A stretch of 64,000 bases of DNA from Chaetoceros tenuissimus (Eukaryota; Bacillariophyta; Thalassiosirophyceae; Chaetocerotales; Chaetocerotaceae): positions 1,364,001 to 1,428,000 of the forward strand of contig BLLK01000019.1 in NCBI GenBank assembly GCA_021927905.1, given 5' to 3'. The translations under genes and the position numbers were made by a program. The notes beneath the pieces were generated by a model, which worked only from the letters and a program-made list of their open reading frames with translations, did not search any database and was not told where the DNA came from. How positions within the stretch are numbered: position 1 is the first letter of the stretch; the number at the start of each line of letters is the position of its first letter. This document shows, piece by piece, positions 48,462 to 58,981 of the stretch.

Positions 48462-50244
48462 ATGCGCTTGATTCAAAAATTGGCTGAATCTTCATCTTGC
48501 AAATCTCTCAAGTCTTGTACCATTTCTGCAGGGTCTTCCATCATCAACACTAGTAGTAAGGATAGCAACTCTGATATTGTATCTACACCGCTTCTCCAAA
48601 AGAAAAGAAACACTTCTCAATACAACTCGACTTTAAATTCTAAAATGAGTCGAAGAAAAGCATACAATAAATCATCCACTACAGGTTCTTCTGCAATTTC
48701 ATCCGATATTGAAAGTGGAAGATCACTTACCATCATCAACGAACAACAAAGTTCTTCTCTACAATTGACAGACGATGCTTTGATTCAGCATGCAATCAAT
48801 ATGGCGGGTCAGGATGCATTTGGAATCATTGGAGTAGACCTATGGGTTCTTTCTCAAGAATCTGGTAAACTCTCACATTTTGGAAAAGCGGGCTTGAATT
48901 GGATGTGTCCAATATACAAACGACAATTGGAAGATGAACGGAATCATCAAGCTTTAGATGCTCTTGAGGATTTGTATCATGATTCTAGAGTACAAGATGA
49001 GATTGTAGGTCAAGGTCTTGCCGGTAACTTTTATCAAATTTATGGTCCGACCGCTAGTTCATCGGCGAATTTAAATCATAAATTGACCTGGCATGATTTG
49101 CGAGAATTTACAACCAATCCTTTTCAAATGCCTAGTCAGCGAATGATGTTGTTGGAAAAGGTGTTTGGGAAAGCTACCGGTATTCCTTTTAATGTTTTGG
49201 GAAGGTTCAAGGGTGTAGTTGTGTATTATGTTCGTAAAAAGTATGATGAAGTTGGTGTGAATTCGGATGCCAATACTGCGTACATGCATTTTGCAGCTGA
49301 AAATATTGGATCTGTTGCTGCCATGGCGGAAACAAGACGAGATGCAATTGCAAGACGAAAGGAAAAAGTGGATGGAGCTATTCGGCGATTCAAATTGGCA
49401 CTGAAGACCATGGATGCATTTCAGAATGTAGCAGCGGAAGAGCCTTCTGACAAGGATGAACACTTTCAAGACGACGACGATAATATTGATTACAAACCTT
49501 CGTCTACTTCCATTTTGGACAAGTTCATGCGAAGACTGACTCTTGCTGGGGTAGAATTGAAACGCAAAGCTAGAGCCAAAGCCAAGCAACTCAAAGAAAA
49601 ATCACTCAATCCTCCTCTGGATGCTCCACCGTCTACCTCTTGGAGTATCGCAGCAACAACGACTCTTTCTTGTTTCATTGCTTTCCTCGCCATTCTTGGT
49701 ATGAATCAAGGAATCAAACATGCAACGAATAACGATTACAGTATCATTCTTGGACCATTTGGAGCATTAATCACGTTGCAGTATGCACTTACTGCGGCTC
49801 CGCCTTCTCAACCTTCAAATTGTGTCTTTGGAATGATTACATGCTTAGCTGTTCCTTTCCTAGTCAAGACATTATTGTATGAATTGGCAGGTATGCCACA
49901 ATGGGTCGTTGCTTGTATTGGTACCTCTCTGGCGATTGGAACCATGTGTAAAATGGGTACAGTTCATCCTCGTAAGTGCCATGGAACACTCTGCATTCAT
50001 GATTACTCATATTTCTTACTTATCCCTTTTCTTATTCTTTACAGCGGCTGGAGCAACAGCAATTGTATTTTCCATGAGCAATAGAGGATTTACAAAAGAT
50101 ATTGCCTTAGCTGGATTAATGTTGGCAGCTGATGTAGTAGCTGTCATTTTAGCAATCATTTTGAACAACTCTGATGATACAAAGCAATATCCAATGTATC
50201 CAATGTGGCATTTGGGTAAACCTCCAAAAGGATTCAATAAATAA
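48462..50244 (+). CDS. GAF-like plus HPP-family membrane protein, second copy
   Basis: Two exons, 48462-49971 and 50045-50244, join in phase 1 inside the signature H-P-P-A-G-A-T-A (C + CG), giving 569 residues. Without splicing the frame would run past the signature and end early. Layout matches the first copy: Ser/Lys-rich N-terminus of about 100 residues, GAF-like domain (A-F-G-I-I-G-V-D-L-W-V-L, K-G-V-V-V-Y-Y-V-R-K-K-Y), linker, HPP helices (L-G-P-F-G-A-L-I-T-L-Q-Y-A-L-T-A-A-P-P-S-Q-P) and M-Y-P-M-W-H near the end. It lacks the long Lys-rich tail of the first copy. The start could also be an ATG at 48642. It is a likely anion (perhaps nitrite) transporter by family. Confidence 0.8.
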
Positions 50245-51013
50245 TGATGTAGTAGAAACTTAAAAGTAGAGGGAATAGGACGGGCTGGTAAAAGATGGGA
50301 AACTTAACGAGTTTTAAATAAATTAAATTCTATTACGTTCGAACATGGAAATTTTCCACCCCTTCAATTTACATATAATATATTCTCTCAAAAATTGTTT
50401 TCAACCGTCACTTCATCATCGGTATTGAAGTACGTTTCGATTGACTTACGTAATTGTTGCATGCAACAGGGACTGAGTCTTGTAGACTCTTATATTTGTC
50501 AAGTGAATATCAACCGGAGGCTTTTGAAGCATACATTCAATGGTGTAGAATTCTCAACAAGAGTGCTGTGATGGAGGTTTGATACTGATGAAAGTAGAAG
50601 AACTATTGTTCATGATACACATCAAAGCTTATAAAGAAAGATATGGTTTTATATATTCAACATGAAGATACACTCCATAAGTTGTACCATATTCACATCT
50701 TCCTTTCGTTTTGTTCCCACTTGAAGAGAGGTCTCCATTGGGACTTCTGGTACATCTGAGGAAAGAAGGAAAAGCCTGCAGAATGGCGAAATTAGGCCAA
50801 ATTTACATAAATTTAGGTCTTTACAGTCTTGTATGCATATTTTTAATTCAATCTTGACTTCTCACGAAAAGCCGAAAGGACAAAACTGTGAAGCAATTTA
50901 TGCAACGTTGCTTCTTCGCCTTCAACTCATCAGTGAGTATACAACCTGCAAAAAGAGACAGTTTCATTACTTATGGCAAGTGCAAAGTAGAAATCATTAC
51001 ATTTATTTAAACT
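50245..51013. other. Intergenic region
   Basis: These 769 bases follow the second HPP gene and precede the metalloprotease. A frame starting near 50833 overlaps the signal-peptide exon in another phase and is not supported. No elements were recognised. Confidence 0.4.
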
Positions 51014-53573
51014 ATGCTTCATCAACTATTTGTATTGCTATCTCTACAATGTCTAGTGTCCTCTGTTCCAACGGTGAGTAATTTAGCAGCCTTGAACTCT
51101 AGCTAGAGAATGTCTCATTCTTCTTGATCCAAGAAGCCCAACGCTTTTGCTGTATGTGTTATATGTGTTCTAACTCTTCCTTGCTTCCATCAGGAGTCCA
51201 TCAACACCAACGATACATTAATAGAACGAGACTTGAATATATTTGAACCTGAAGTAGATCCTTTGGAATGTTTCGTTCATATAGTCGATGGAATGCCTGA
51301 ACCAGGAATGAATGAAGTAGCTGTAAGTTCTTTTCGCCTTTTCATAAATATATATAATATCCTTATTCTATACTGACCAAAACACATTTCAATTATAGCC
51401 ACAATACATTTGTAAAACCGATGATGGCAATGGAATATTCTTTGATGAGAGTCCATTAGCTGCTATTGGTGATTCATTTGAAAGTGGAACAACGAGGGTA
51501 GCTGTCGAACCCATTTCTTCTATACTTGAAGGCCGAAATGATGAATCATTTCAATTATTGAATTCACAGAAAGTAACAGTCCTTGATTCATACTACAACG
51601 ATGACGATGATAATGACGTGGAAGAAGAGGAACGAAGAAGGTTAGCATTCAATTGGGGAGATAAAAAACTACTCGTTGTCAAATTGGAAAGTTTAACTTC
51701 CAAAGCTGATCAATCGGAATGGAAATTATACGATGACTTTTTTGATGATGAGAATAATGTCAAGAAAATATATATGGAGTGTTCCAATGGTGGGTTTCGG
51801 ATACAACCTGCTACTGGACCCAATGTGAATCGAGGTGTGTTGACGTTATTTACTAATACGAATCTTGTGGGTATTAGTTGGAGAGCTGCGGCGAGTATTG
51901 TGAGGAATTTAATACCGAGTTATGATGTGGTTGATCGGGATCATACAGTTGTAGTTTTGCCAAATGATGTTGACTTTTTTGGAGCAGCGGCATGGGCTGA
52001 AATGCCTGGAAGTACCTTTTGGGTTCAGTCTAAATATGCGGCTGCACCGATTGTGCAAGCTCATGAATTAGGTATGTAGAAAATGGATCTTGTTGAATTA
52101 GTTTTCAATCATGAAATAGAAACTCATTGTTTGTAATATTTTATAGGACATAATCTTGGACAAGGGCATAGTGGATATGGAGATGGTAGTTACAACGACG
52201 TGAGTAAAGCGAATTGAATCTTGACAACATATCTTCATATTTCCATATACAATTCTTCTAACCTTTGCTTCTTCTAGCCAACTTGTAATATGGGTAATCG
52301 CGCTGGATGGCATGACGAAGGATCGAAAATGTGCTTTAACGCAGCCAAAACTTGGAATCTTGGATGGTATGACCAATATCATCATCAAATTGATCCAAGA
52401 ATAGCTTCATGGGAGGGAACAATTGTAGGAATAAATGCTGTTCATGAGAATAACATACAATCAAGTCAAAAGGTTGTATTAAAAATTTCATCGAATGGAG
52501 AAAGAGATTTGTACATTATCTATCAAAGAAAAGTTGGAGCAAATTCTCAAATCACTGATTTTGGGAATACTGTGGTCATTACAGAACAAATGTCTGCTAC
52601 AAGATCGCAAAGCAATTTGAAAGCTTCCTTGAAAGAAGGCGATGAATATGTTCAAGGAGGATGGTCAAATACTGGAGCACTCAACATCAAAGTTTGTGAT
52701 TTGAGTGCAAATGGAACTGGATATGCAAGAATCTTGGTATTCGCCACGAGTCGTCAGAATTTATCTTGCGACTCTACTCCAGCACCTGTTCAACAACCTC
52801 AGCAAGCTCCAGTACAAGCTCCAGTGCAAGCTCCGGTACAAATGCCAGTGCAAGCTCCAGTGCAAGCTCCAGTGCAATCTCCAGTCCAAGCTCCAGTAAA
52901 GCCACCGACACCAAAAGTTTGCAATGATTTTCCATACAACTGGTCAGACAATTACGGAGATGGTTGCTCCTGGTATGGAGAGAAAGGCAGATGTAATGTC
53001 TATGGCGCATGGCAATGGCAAAATGGTAAAACAGCAAATGATGTCTGTTGCGCATGTGGAGGAGGAAGACTTGGAGCTCCTTCACCTACTTCTCCGACTA
53101 CAAAAGCACCCACAATATCACCGACTTCATCGCCAGTTCCACCTACACCAACAGCATTTCCAACGTCTGTGGTTAGTACGGATGCACCTTCAAAAGCTCC
53201 AATTATAAGCACGGATGCTCCTACAAAGTCAACATCCTCAAAACCAACAAATCGGCCAAATAGTGGACCATGTCTTGATGCAAAATCCAAAGCAATATTC
53301 TATAGAAATGGAGCCAAGATCAAGAAGCCATGTAAATGGGTAGCAAGAATGCCCAATGCAAGATGTAGAAACATTGCAGGTGCAAAAAAGCACTGTCCAT
53401 CTACATGCAAAGATCATGGTGGACTAGACTTTTGCAATCAAGATTCTCCATTACGATTTTTTATTGAAGGTAGTTGGATCACGTGTGTCAATGGTAGAAA
53501 AGATCCAGGTCTTTGTGCTCAAAAAGAATTTAGTACCAGTTGTCCCTATTCTTGCGATTGGTTGTATAATTAA
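51014..53573 (+). CDS. Secreted gametolysin-like (M11) zinc metalloprotease with Cys-Trp modules
   Basis: Five exons were read: 51014-51073, 51194-51322, 51399-52071, 52147-52199, 52278-53573. Phases agree at every junction (736 residues). Exon 1 is a signal peptide (M-L-H-Q-L-F-V-L-L-S-L-Q-C-L-V). A propeptide-like acidic region follows. The zinc site H285-E-L-G-H-N-L-G-Q-G-H295 is split between exons 3 and 4. It is the metzincin motif HExxHxxGxxH, and C-N-M310-G-N-R supplies the Met-turn. This fits peptidase family M11, which includes the Chlamydomonas wall-digesting gametolysin. A beta-rich domain follows, then a Pro-Val-Gln-Ala repeat hinge (about 52798-52910), a C-S-W-Y module, a second P-T-rich hinge, and two Cys modules (C-K-W-V-A; S-C-P-Y-S-C-D-W) like those of the secreted pair at 12-20 kb. 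It probably remodels the wall or matrix. Confidence 0.85.
52798..52910 (+). repeat. 12-bp repeats coding a Pro-Val-Gln-Ala hinge
   Basis: About nine imperfect copies of a 12-bp unit encode (Q-A-P-V)n with single Met and Ser substitutions, forming an extended linker between the protease and its C-terminal Cys modules. Confidence 0.85.
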
Positions 53574-53850
53574 AAATATAAATTTCAATTAGGTATTAGA
53601 ATGAATATTTTTCCTTTGAAAGAAGAACGCGTCATTGTGATATGTGCCAGTCATGCGGGTATGACATATAAAAGACTAAATTGATGAAATTGACATGGAT
53701 GAATTTCGATGGCGCCAAAAATGAAAATACCATTAGCTCACTGCTACCTGCTACCTGTCGACTGCAATTAGGAGGTGCACCAAACATATCATTCAAAAAC
53801 ACAACATATATCATCGCTTTCTCTAAGGGAATTGTTTGAAAGATAGATCT

Positions 53851-53938
53851 TTTAGAAAGCTTCACCCTTTCAGTAATTGATTGACGTCAGAATTTTTAGA
53901 AAGCTTCACCCTTTCAGTAATTGATTGACGTCAGAATT
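53851..53938 (+). repeat. 44-bp tandem duplication carrying TGACGTCA
   Basis: Two perfect or near-perfect 44-bp copies (from 53851 and 53895) start TTTAGAAAGCTTCACC and each include TTGACGTCAG. The block ends about 135 bp before the ATG at 54073. Confidence 0.9.
53882..53933. promoter_or_regulatory. Two TGACGTCA sites upstream of the gene at 54073
   Basis: Full palindromes occur at 53882-53889 and 53926-53933, about 140-190 bp before the start codon. Two sites 44 bp apart, created by duplication, are a typical pattern for bZIP (CRE-type) control. This is motif evidence only. Confidence 0.45.
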
Positions 53939-54072
53939 TTCCAAGCTTCACTATCTAAAGCAAGTTCCTAGCAAAGCCTTTTATTTGTTAGCTATTAGCT
54001 CATACTCTAGCTTTATTTCAAAAGTCATTGCGAACACTTCTCAAAAGTAAAACAAAATACAGTTAAAGAAAC

Positions 54073-55845
54073 ATGGGAACTGTGACAAGCAAAGAAGATC
54101 AAGAATCAGATCAGAAACAGTCTCAACTAGACAAGGCATTGGATCTCTTTTGTGCCTGTCCCTGTCAAGCGACAGCAACTCCTGATGTCCCTGATGATTT
54201 AAGATTCACAATTGAGAACTCGACCATGAGTTCTCGAATACGAAAACGGACAGGAATCATTTCATCGCCTTTATTAGAGACACAATTGAACATGCTTCAT
54301 CCTTTGCAAAAGCCATATCTTGGAGTGGCTACTTGGGAACCAATCAAGGATGACTATGGTAATTTCATGCAAGAAGTTGATTATCAAGATTATAAAATGA
54401 CTGGATCACCTATATTGCAAAAGTTCTCAAAGACATTTGATGAAGAAGACGAGTTTACTATGCATGATGTTCATATGATTCATCCCATGACTCCTCCGAG
54501 GTTTCAAGATGCTTCATCTGAGCATCAAGATTATGATTTACGGCTTGGTAAAACGGCTTCTTTTTCATCTCCAGAACACTCAAGTATGAATAGTCGGACA
54601 CAAATGAATACCTCACCTAGGGTAAATGAAAATACATATTCGATACCGAAAAGGCGATTGTTTGATGAACATGGGTCTTTGCCTCCTCCGCCACAATTGT
54701 CACCGCCGCAAACTCCAAAGAATCATTCCTATTCTCATAGTATAGATAGTAATTACTCATGTCCTTCACCTATATCCATGAAGAATGGATACCTTGTACA
54801 GCATTCATCGCCTAGTCAACAATTTTCAAAGTCCACTATACATACTTCGCCAATATCCCAATATACATCCCCAAAATCAATCATTTCTCATACGGAACGA
54901 ACAGATATTCCCGATGGAACACGAAGAAAAAATATAATTCACATAAATACACTTCCAAGTTTCAAACAAGGTCATCCCATTAAAATACGAATTCAAGAAT
55001 CCTACGATGGATACCAAGATACTTTTACCAATGGATCGACAACAACATCCAGTACCGACAGTCAAGAAGGCGGAACTACACCTAAATTTGACGCTGTGAA
55101 TTTGTCCAATCTATCCTTATTGAGTGATATGGAACAAGCCAATTTTTTTTCCTACGATCCATACTTTTCACTAGGACAATACAACATCACAACACTTACT
55201 GGGCATCAATACGGTAATGGTCTCAAAGTAGTCATGGGAGAACGATACATGACATTACAAGATGAGAATGAAAATGTATGGGCTGTCATACGATCGAGAC
55301 ATACATTCATTCCTTCCGCTGTGATTTATTCTCCTAAACCGAAATACAATGGTCAGACTCCCAGTTCGCATCGTCCAAAAGATTTGTGTAAACATGGTAC
55401 TTCTGTGGAATTGTATCCTTGGGCATTTGTACAAAAGGAAGGAAGGAGGATGGATCATGATGTCAATATTTACAATGTAGCTCAGTCTCAAGAACGATCA
55501 GGTGAACAGTCAAGTAAAAGTCAGGAAGAAAGTAATGGGAAACGAACCAGAGCTGGCAATGACATGATTGGCGGACTGTTTGAAAAGAATCCTACCTTGA
55601 GAAGCCGACATGGGTTCGATGAAATGAAGAATCACCAACATACCATTGTCTATAGATTAGAATATAGCACAGATGAAGTGGGAAAGACCAGAGTGAATGA
55701 GATTCCTTGCTGTATGTTGGTTCGAGATCCGATCGTTAGGGATACATTCGAGGTTACCATTGCTCCGGGCATTGATCCCTTATTCATCATTTGCTACATG
55801 TCGGTTCATAGTAAGATGGACGTTGAACCCAAGATGGAGCTGTAG
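54073..55845 (+). CDS. Probably myristoylated protein with a C-terminal tubby-like domain
   Basis: The 590-residue protein begins M-G-T-V-T-S-K, a fit to the N-myristoylation rule (Gly2, Ser6), followed by C-A-C-P-C near residue 30 that could be palmitoylated: a dual membrane anchor. Residues 60-350 are Ser/Pro/Gln-rich and disordered with P-P-P-P-Q and S-P-x repeats. The last 220 residues are ordered and beta-rich (F-S-L-G-Q-Y-N-I-T-T-L-T-G, K-V-V-M-G-E-R-Y-M-T-L-Q-D-E-N, V-W-A-V-I-R-S-R-H, then a long insert, then T-I-V-Y-R-L-E-Y and a hydrophobic end). This layout hints at the tubby-C-terminal / LURP1-like fold that binds membrane lipids, but the match is loose. No enzyme motif was seen. 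It is intronless. Confidence 0.65.
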   Translation: MGTVTSKEDQESDQKQSQLDKALDLFCACPCQATATPDVPDDLRFTIENSTMSSRIRKRTGIISSPLLETQLNMLHPLQKPYLGVATWEPIKDDYGNFMQEVDYQDYKMTGSPILQKFSKTFDEEDEFTMHDVHMIHPMTPPRFQDASSEHQDYDLRLGKTASFSSPEHSSMNSRTQMNTSPRVNENTYSIPKRRLFDEHGSLPPPPQLSPPQTPKNHSYSHSIDSNYSCPSPISMKNGYLVQHSSPSQQFSKSTIHTSPISQYTSPKSIISHTERTDIPDGTRRKNIIHINTLPSFKQGHPIKIRIQESYDGYQDTFTNGSTTTSSTDSQEGGTTPKFDAVNLSNLSLLSDMEQANFFSYDPYFSLGQYNITTLTGHQYGNGLKVVMGERYMTLQDENENVWAVIRSRHTFIPSAVIYSPKPKYNGQTPSSHRPKDLCKHGTSVELYPWAFVQKEGRRMDHDVNIYNVAQSQERSGEQSSKSQEESNGKRTRAGNDMIGGLFEKNPTLRSRHGFDEMKNHQHTIVYRLEYSTDEVGKTRVNEIPCCMLVRDPIVRDTFEVTIAPGIDPLFIICYMSVHSKMDVEPKMEL

Positions 55846-55965
55846 ATAATTTAAAAAGTATAGTAAAGGTATCCTTAATGTTTGTGAAGATATTTGTATA
55901 TTATATAGTTAGTATTTACATTGACACTTCTGCCTTTGAAGTTTCTGTTGTCTCTTTCATGAAAC

Positions 55966-56569
55966 TTAAGCACCTCCCATAGCTTGTTGCATTTGCTGCA
56001 TTTGCATTTGTTGAGCAGCTTGTTTTTCATTAGCAGCTTGTAATACTTTTCCAACAAGTTCTTGCGAATCCATGTATTTTGCAACGCAACGATCGATGCA
56101 ACTCATTTCTCCTAGATGTAGATCAGGCTCTTTGTGCTTTCTTGACGCGCATTTCTTGAAGCATGACTGCGTTAACTTGTTAAATAATACAGTATACATT
56201 TCCATCTCAGTCTGTGCTGTGAGGCAGAGGAAGAAGAAAGTGTATCAAGGTCAAGAGGAAACGAAAAGAGGCCAGAGGGAAAGAAGTGTTAGTATGGTAA
56301 GTACGTACGAGACATCTATACTTTTTCAAAGAATGGTCCTCATCAAAGGTCAATGGATCTTCATGATGTGCTCAGAACAGATCTTGGTATTATTGACTTG
56401 GTAATCATCGGAGCCTTGAATGGATTGAATGTTTTGCTGCTTTCTTTTGGTTCAAATAGCCAACGAACAGAGACATATGTTCATCAGCTTCTATTTTCTT
56501 CTTACCTGCAAATAACGGATCCGGCTGCATTGGCTGCTGCGGTGCTCCACCTCCTCCAAAGAAACTCAT
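55966..56569 (-). CDS. TIM10: Mitochondrial small TIM chaperone TIM10
   Basis: Exon 56569-56506 and exon 56216-55966 join in phase 1 (donor GTAAGA, acceptor CACAG; 289-bp intron), giving 104 residues. The twin CX3C motifs of small TIMs are present: C-F-K-K-C and C-I-D-R-C, with M-E-M-Y-T-V-L-F-N-K-L before the first, as in Tim10. Small TIM hexamers (Tim9-Tim10) carry hydrophobic precursors across the intermembrane space. Exon 1 adds a Gly-rich N-terminus (M-S-F-F-G-G-G-G-A-P-Q-Q) and the C-terminus is Gln/Met-rich. It is convergent with the gene at 54073. Confidence 0.88.
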
Positions 56570-56893
56570 TATTCAATAGGCTGGTGTATAGAAGTAAGTA
56601 GGGAACTGTTGGCTTTGTTGCGATTGAATGGCAACAACTATTTCAATTTATGTTTCGTTGTTGTTCGTTGCTTTTGTGTGGTCGCCAGCAAGAGATCGTC
56701 TTGTTCCTTTCTCTTTGCTTCCCTTTTCTTTTCTCAATAACGGCCATTTACTTATTCAAATTATGATCACTTTTTGTTACACATGAACAACGAGAAGTCA
56801 ACAATATCTTGAGCATATAAACTTTCATTGACTATAGAAGTTATTCATGTATGTGCAATGGTACATATATTTCGCAAAAGAATGACAGATCCA
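56570..56893. other. Intergenic region
   Basis: This 324-bp stretch lies upstream of TIM10 and downstream of the first ankyrin gene. It is AT-rich with no recognisable elements. Confidence 0.4.
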
Positions 56894-58981
56894 CTACACT
56901 CCTTTGCGAGCAGCTTCTAGACGCCTGAATGTTTTCAAATGGCTTATTTTTTCACGTTTGAGGTCATTGGTCAAGTCTTTATTCTCCATTTTCAAGTTAA
57001 AAATTTCCTGCTTCAACGCTTGTAGAAATTTATTTCCTGTGTCTGCAACATAATCAATTGAAAAAGTAACTTTTCTACGCCTTTTGGAAACAAAATCATA
57101 ATTGTCGTCAATATCCTCTCGTGATCTTTTTGAAGTAAGACTATTTGAGGAAGAACAATTCTCCGTGCTCAAACTTGCATTCAGTTGATTATGATCTTTA
57201 TTCTCCTTTTCTTGCTTATTTGTGGAACTTTGAAGAAATTCAGCTCTTTTCATCTCACTCAGTTGTTCCGAGAGGGCAGTTTCATTTGTCTTGCTGTTTT
57301 CATACTTGGCTTTGAAGATGTTTACCTCAGTTTCTTTCTCCTTTACATTATCTTGAAGTTTCTCAATAACTTTTCTTTGCTGGTGAATCTCATTCCTTTG
57401 AGATTTTTCAATCTCTTTGAGCTCTTCCATTCTAGAGGTATCCTTTGCGTGTTTATGCTTAAAGTCATCCACTTTCTTTTCATATTTTGTTACGGATGCT
57501 TGAAGCTTCTTCTTGTCATGTTGAAATTCAAGAGCTTGTATGAGAAATGGACTCAGTGCTTTCTTCTGTTTGTGATTGCAACAGTGCAAAATATCCATTC
57601 CACCTACTCGGATGATTAGCTTCAAACTTGCAAAGTTACCACCGTCTTGTTGCAGATAGTGAAGAGCAGTATTACCCTCGTTATCCTGAATCCAAGCAAG
57701 ATCCTTGCCACCTTGAGCCAGCATCACATCTATGCCAAACGTTGCATTGTTCGCGTATGCCAGATGAAGAGCTGTTTGACCTTTGTTATTCTGAACCATT
57801 ACGAGTTCTTTCTTGATCAACAATTCCCAGTAAAATGAGGAAACTTTCTGTTGGCATTTCGCTAGAACATGTAGAATAGAGTCACCATGCTTATCCTGTA
57901 CACACAGTAACTCCATTCCTCCAATTTTCACAATGCGCTCAACAATATCAATGAATCTGGCATGCCCAAAGTATGGAAAATAATGCAAAATAGATCCTCC
58001 GGAGGTATTCTTTTGTAGAATCGCATCCTTGCCTCCATGTTTGATAAGCAAGTCCATGATCTTGTAGACTCTATTCAGAGCATGATCATCGTCACATTCA
58101 TGATCGAAAAGAAGACGCTGATAAATACTGAGAAATTCAAATATATTGACAGTCTTTTTATCATCAACCTTCCAACTTTTATCTACCATGATTAGATCTT
58201 TTCCTCCTACACGAAGCATTAATTTCATAATCTCAAATGCATCTTGATTATTGCATTCAAGAATTGCTCCTTGAAGTAAAGACCTTTTCGAAAGTGAGAT
58301 AAGGTTCTTACCGCCAGCTGCGACCAATTCTTGGACTATTTCCTTGTTCGCCTTTTTGTGGATAGCAATTTCAAGAATTGTCGCTCTATGAAAGGTCCAT
58401 TTGTTTTTATCCAAAGGTTGGAAAGATTGGTACTTCTCTTCATCACATTGCTGAATAGCCGTTGTACTTTTAGTAGCATCAAAGCAGTGTTTAGAAATCA
58501 CACCAACCCTAACCATAACAGCCTGTCTACCTGACTTGGACTTGAGTAGGACATGTACTAAGGAAACACATTTGCAAAGTACAGCATGAACAAGTAAAGA
58601 TGCCATAGCTTCTGTATGCTTAAAGTCATCTAGCTCTTCCGCCACGACTTCAAGCAGGCGAACTGTTTCTTCCATAGGTCTACCTCCCGTCATCATCTTT
58701 TTTACATGATTAAGGTAGTGAGGTAAACCAAGATTCTCTCCAAGAAGCCTCATAGCTTTTAGAGATAAATTGAGCGGCACGTATCCGCACTCTCTGTAAT
58801 GATAAAGGCACATTGCAAGGAATGAATTACTTTCTTTAGATAGAGGCGGTTCATTCTTGTTCTTGGTCAAGATGAGCTCAACTTTTTCTTCCCTCGTGTA
58901 TACGGTGGAATCAAGATAAGCCTCAATCTCTTTGTAGTTTTGGTCATAAAGTTTGACCAAATTAGGTTTTTGAGAACTCAT
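56894..58981 (-). CDS. Ankyrin-repeat and coiled-coil protein, copy 1 of a tandem trio
   Basis: The 695-residue protein has an N-terminal helical region with N-Y-K-E-I-E-A-Y-L-D-S-T-V-Y-T-R-E-E-K, then ankyrin-like units through about 470 (H-G-D-S-I-L-H-V-L-A, N-K-G-Q-T-A-L-H-L-A-Y, N-E-G-N-T-A-L-H-Y-L, and spaced G-G-K-D-L/I turns). A coiled coil of about 110 residues follows, then S-K-R-S-R-E-D and S-K-R-R-R-K-V, which look like a nuclear signal, and a final coiled segment ending R-R-L-E-A-A-R-K-G-V. Ankyrin plus coiled coil plus a nuclear signal suggests a scaffold or regulator. No enzymatic domain was seen. It is intronless. Two relatives follow upstream on the same strand. Confidence 0.8.
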   Translation of the reverse strand: MSSQKPNLVKLYDQNYKEIEAYLDSTVYTREEKVELILTKNKNEPPLSKESNSFLAMCLYHYRECGYVPLNLSLKAMRLLGENLGLPHYLNHVKKMMTGGRPMEETVRLLEVVAEELDDFKHTEAMASLLVHAVLCKCVSLVHVLLKSKSGRQAVMVRVGVISKHCFDATKSTTAIQQCDEEKYQSFQPLDKNKWTFHRATILEIAIHKKANKEIVQELVAAGGKNLISLSKRSLLQGAILECNNQDAFEIMKLMLRVGGKDLIMVDKSWKVDDKKTVNIFEFLSIYQRLLFDHECDDDHALNRVYKIMDLLIKHGGKDAILQKNTSGGSILHYFPYFGHARFIDIVERIVKIGGMELLCVQDKHGDSILHVLAKCQQKVSSFYWELLIKKELVMVQNNKGQTALHLAYANNATFGIDVMLAQGGKDLAWIQDNEGNTALHYLQQDGGNFASLKLIIRVGGMDILHCCNHKQKKALSPFLIQALEFQHDKKKLQASVTKYEKKVDDFKHKHAKDTSRMEELKEIEKSQRNEIHQQRKVIEKLQDNVKEKETEVNIFKAKYENSKTNETALSEQLSEMKRAEFLQSSTNKQEKENKDHNQLNASLSTENCSSSNSLTSKRSREDIDDNYDFVSKRRRKVTFSIDYVADTGNKFLQALKQEIFNLKMENKDLTNDLKREKISHLKTFRRLEAARKGV

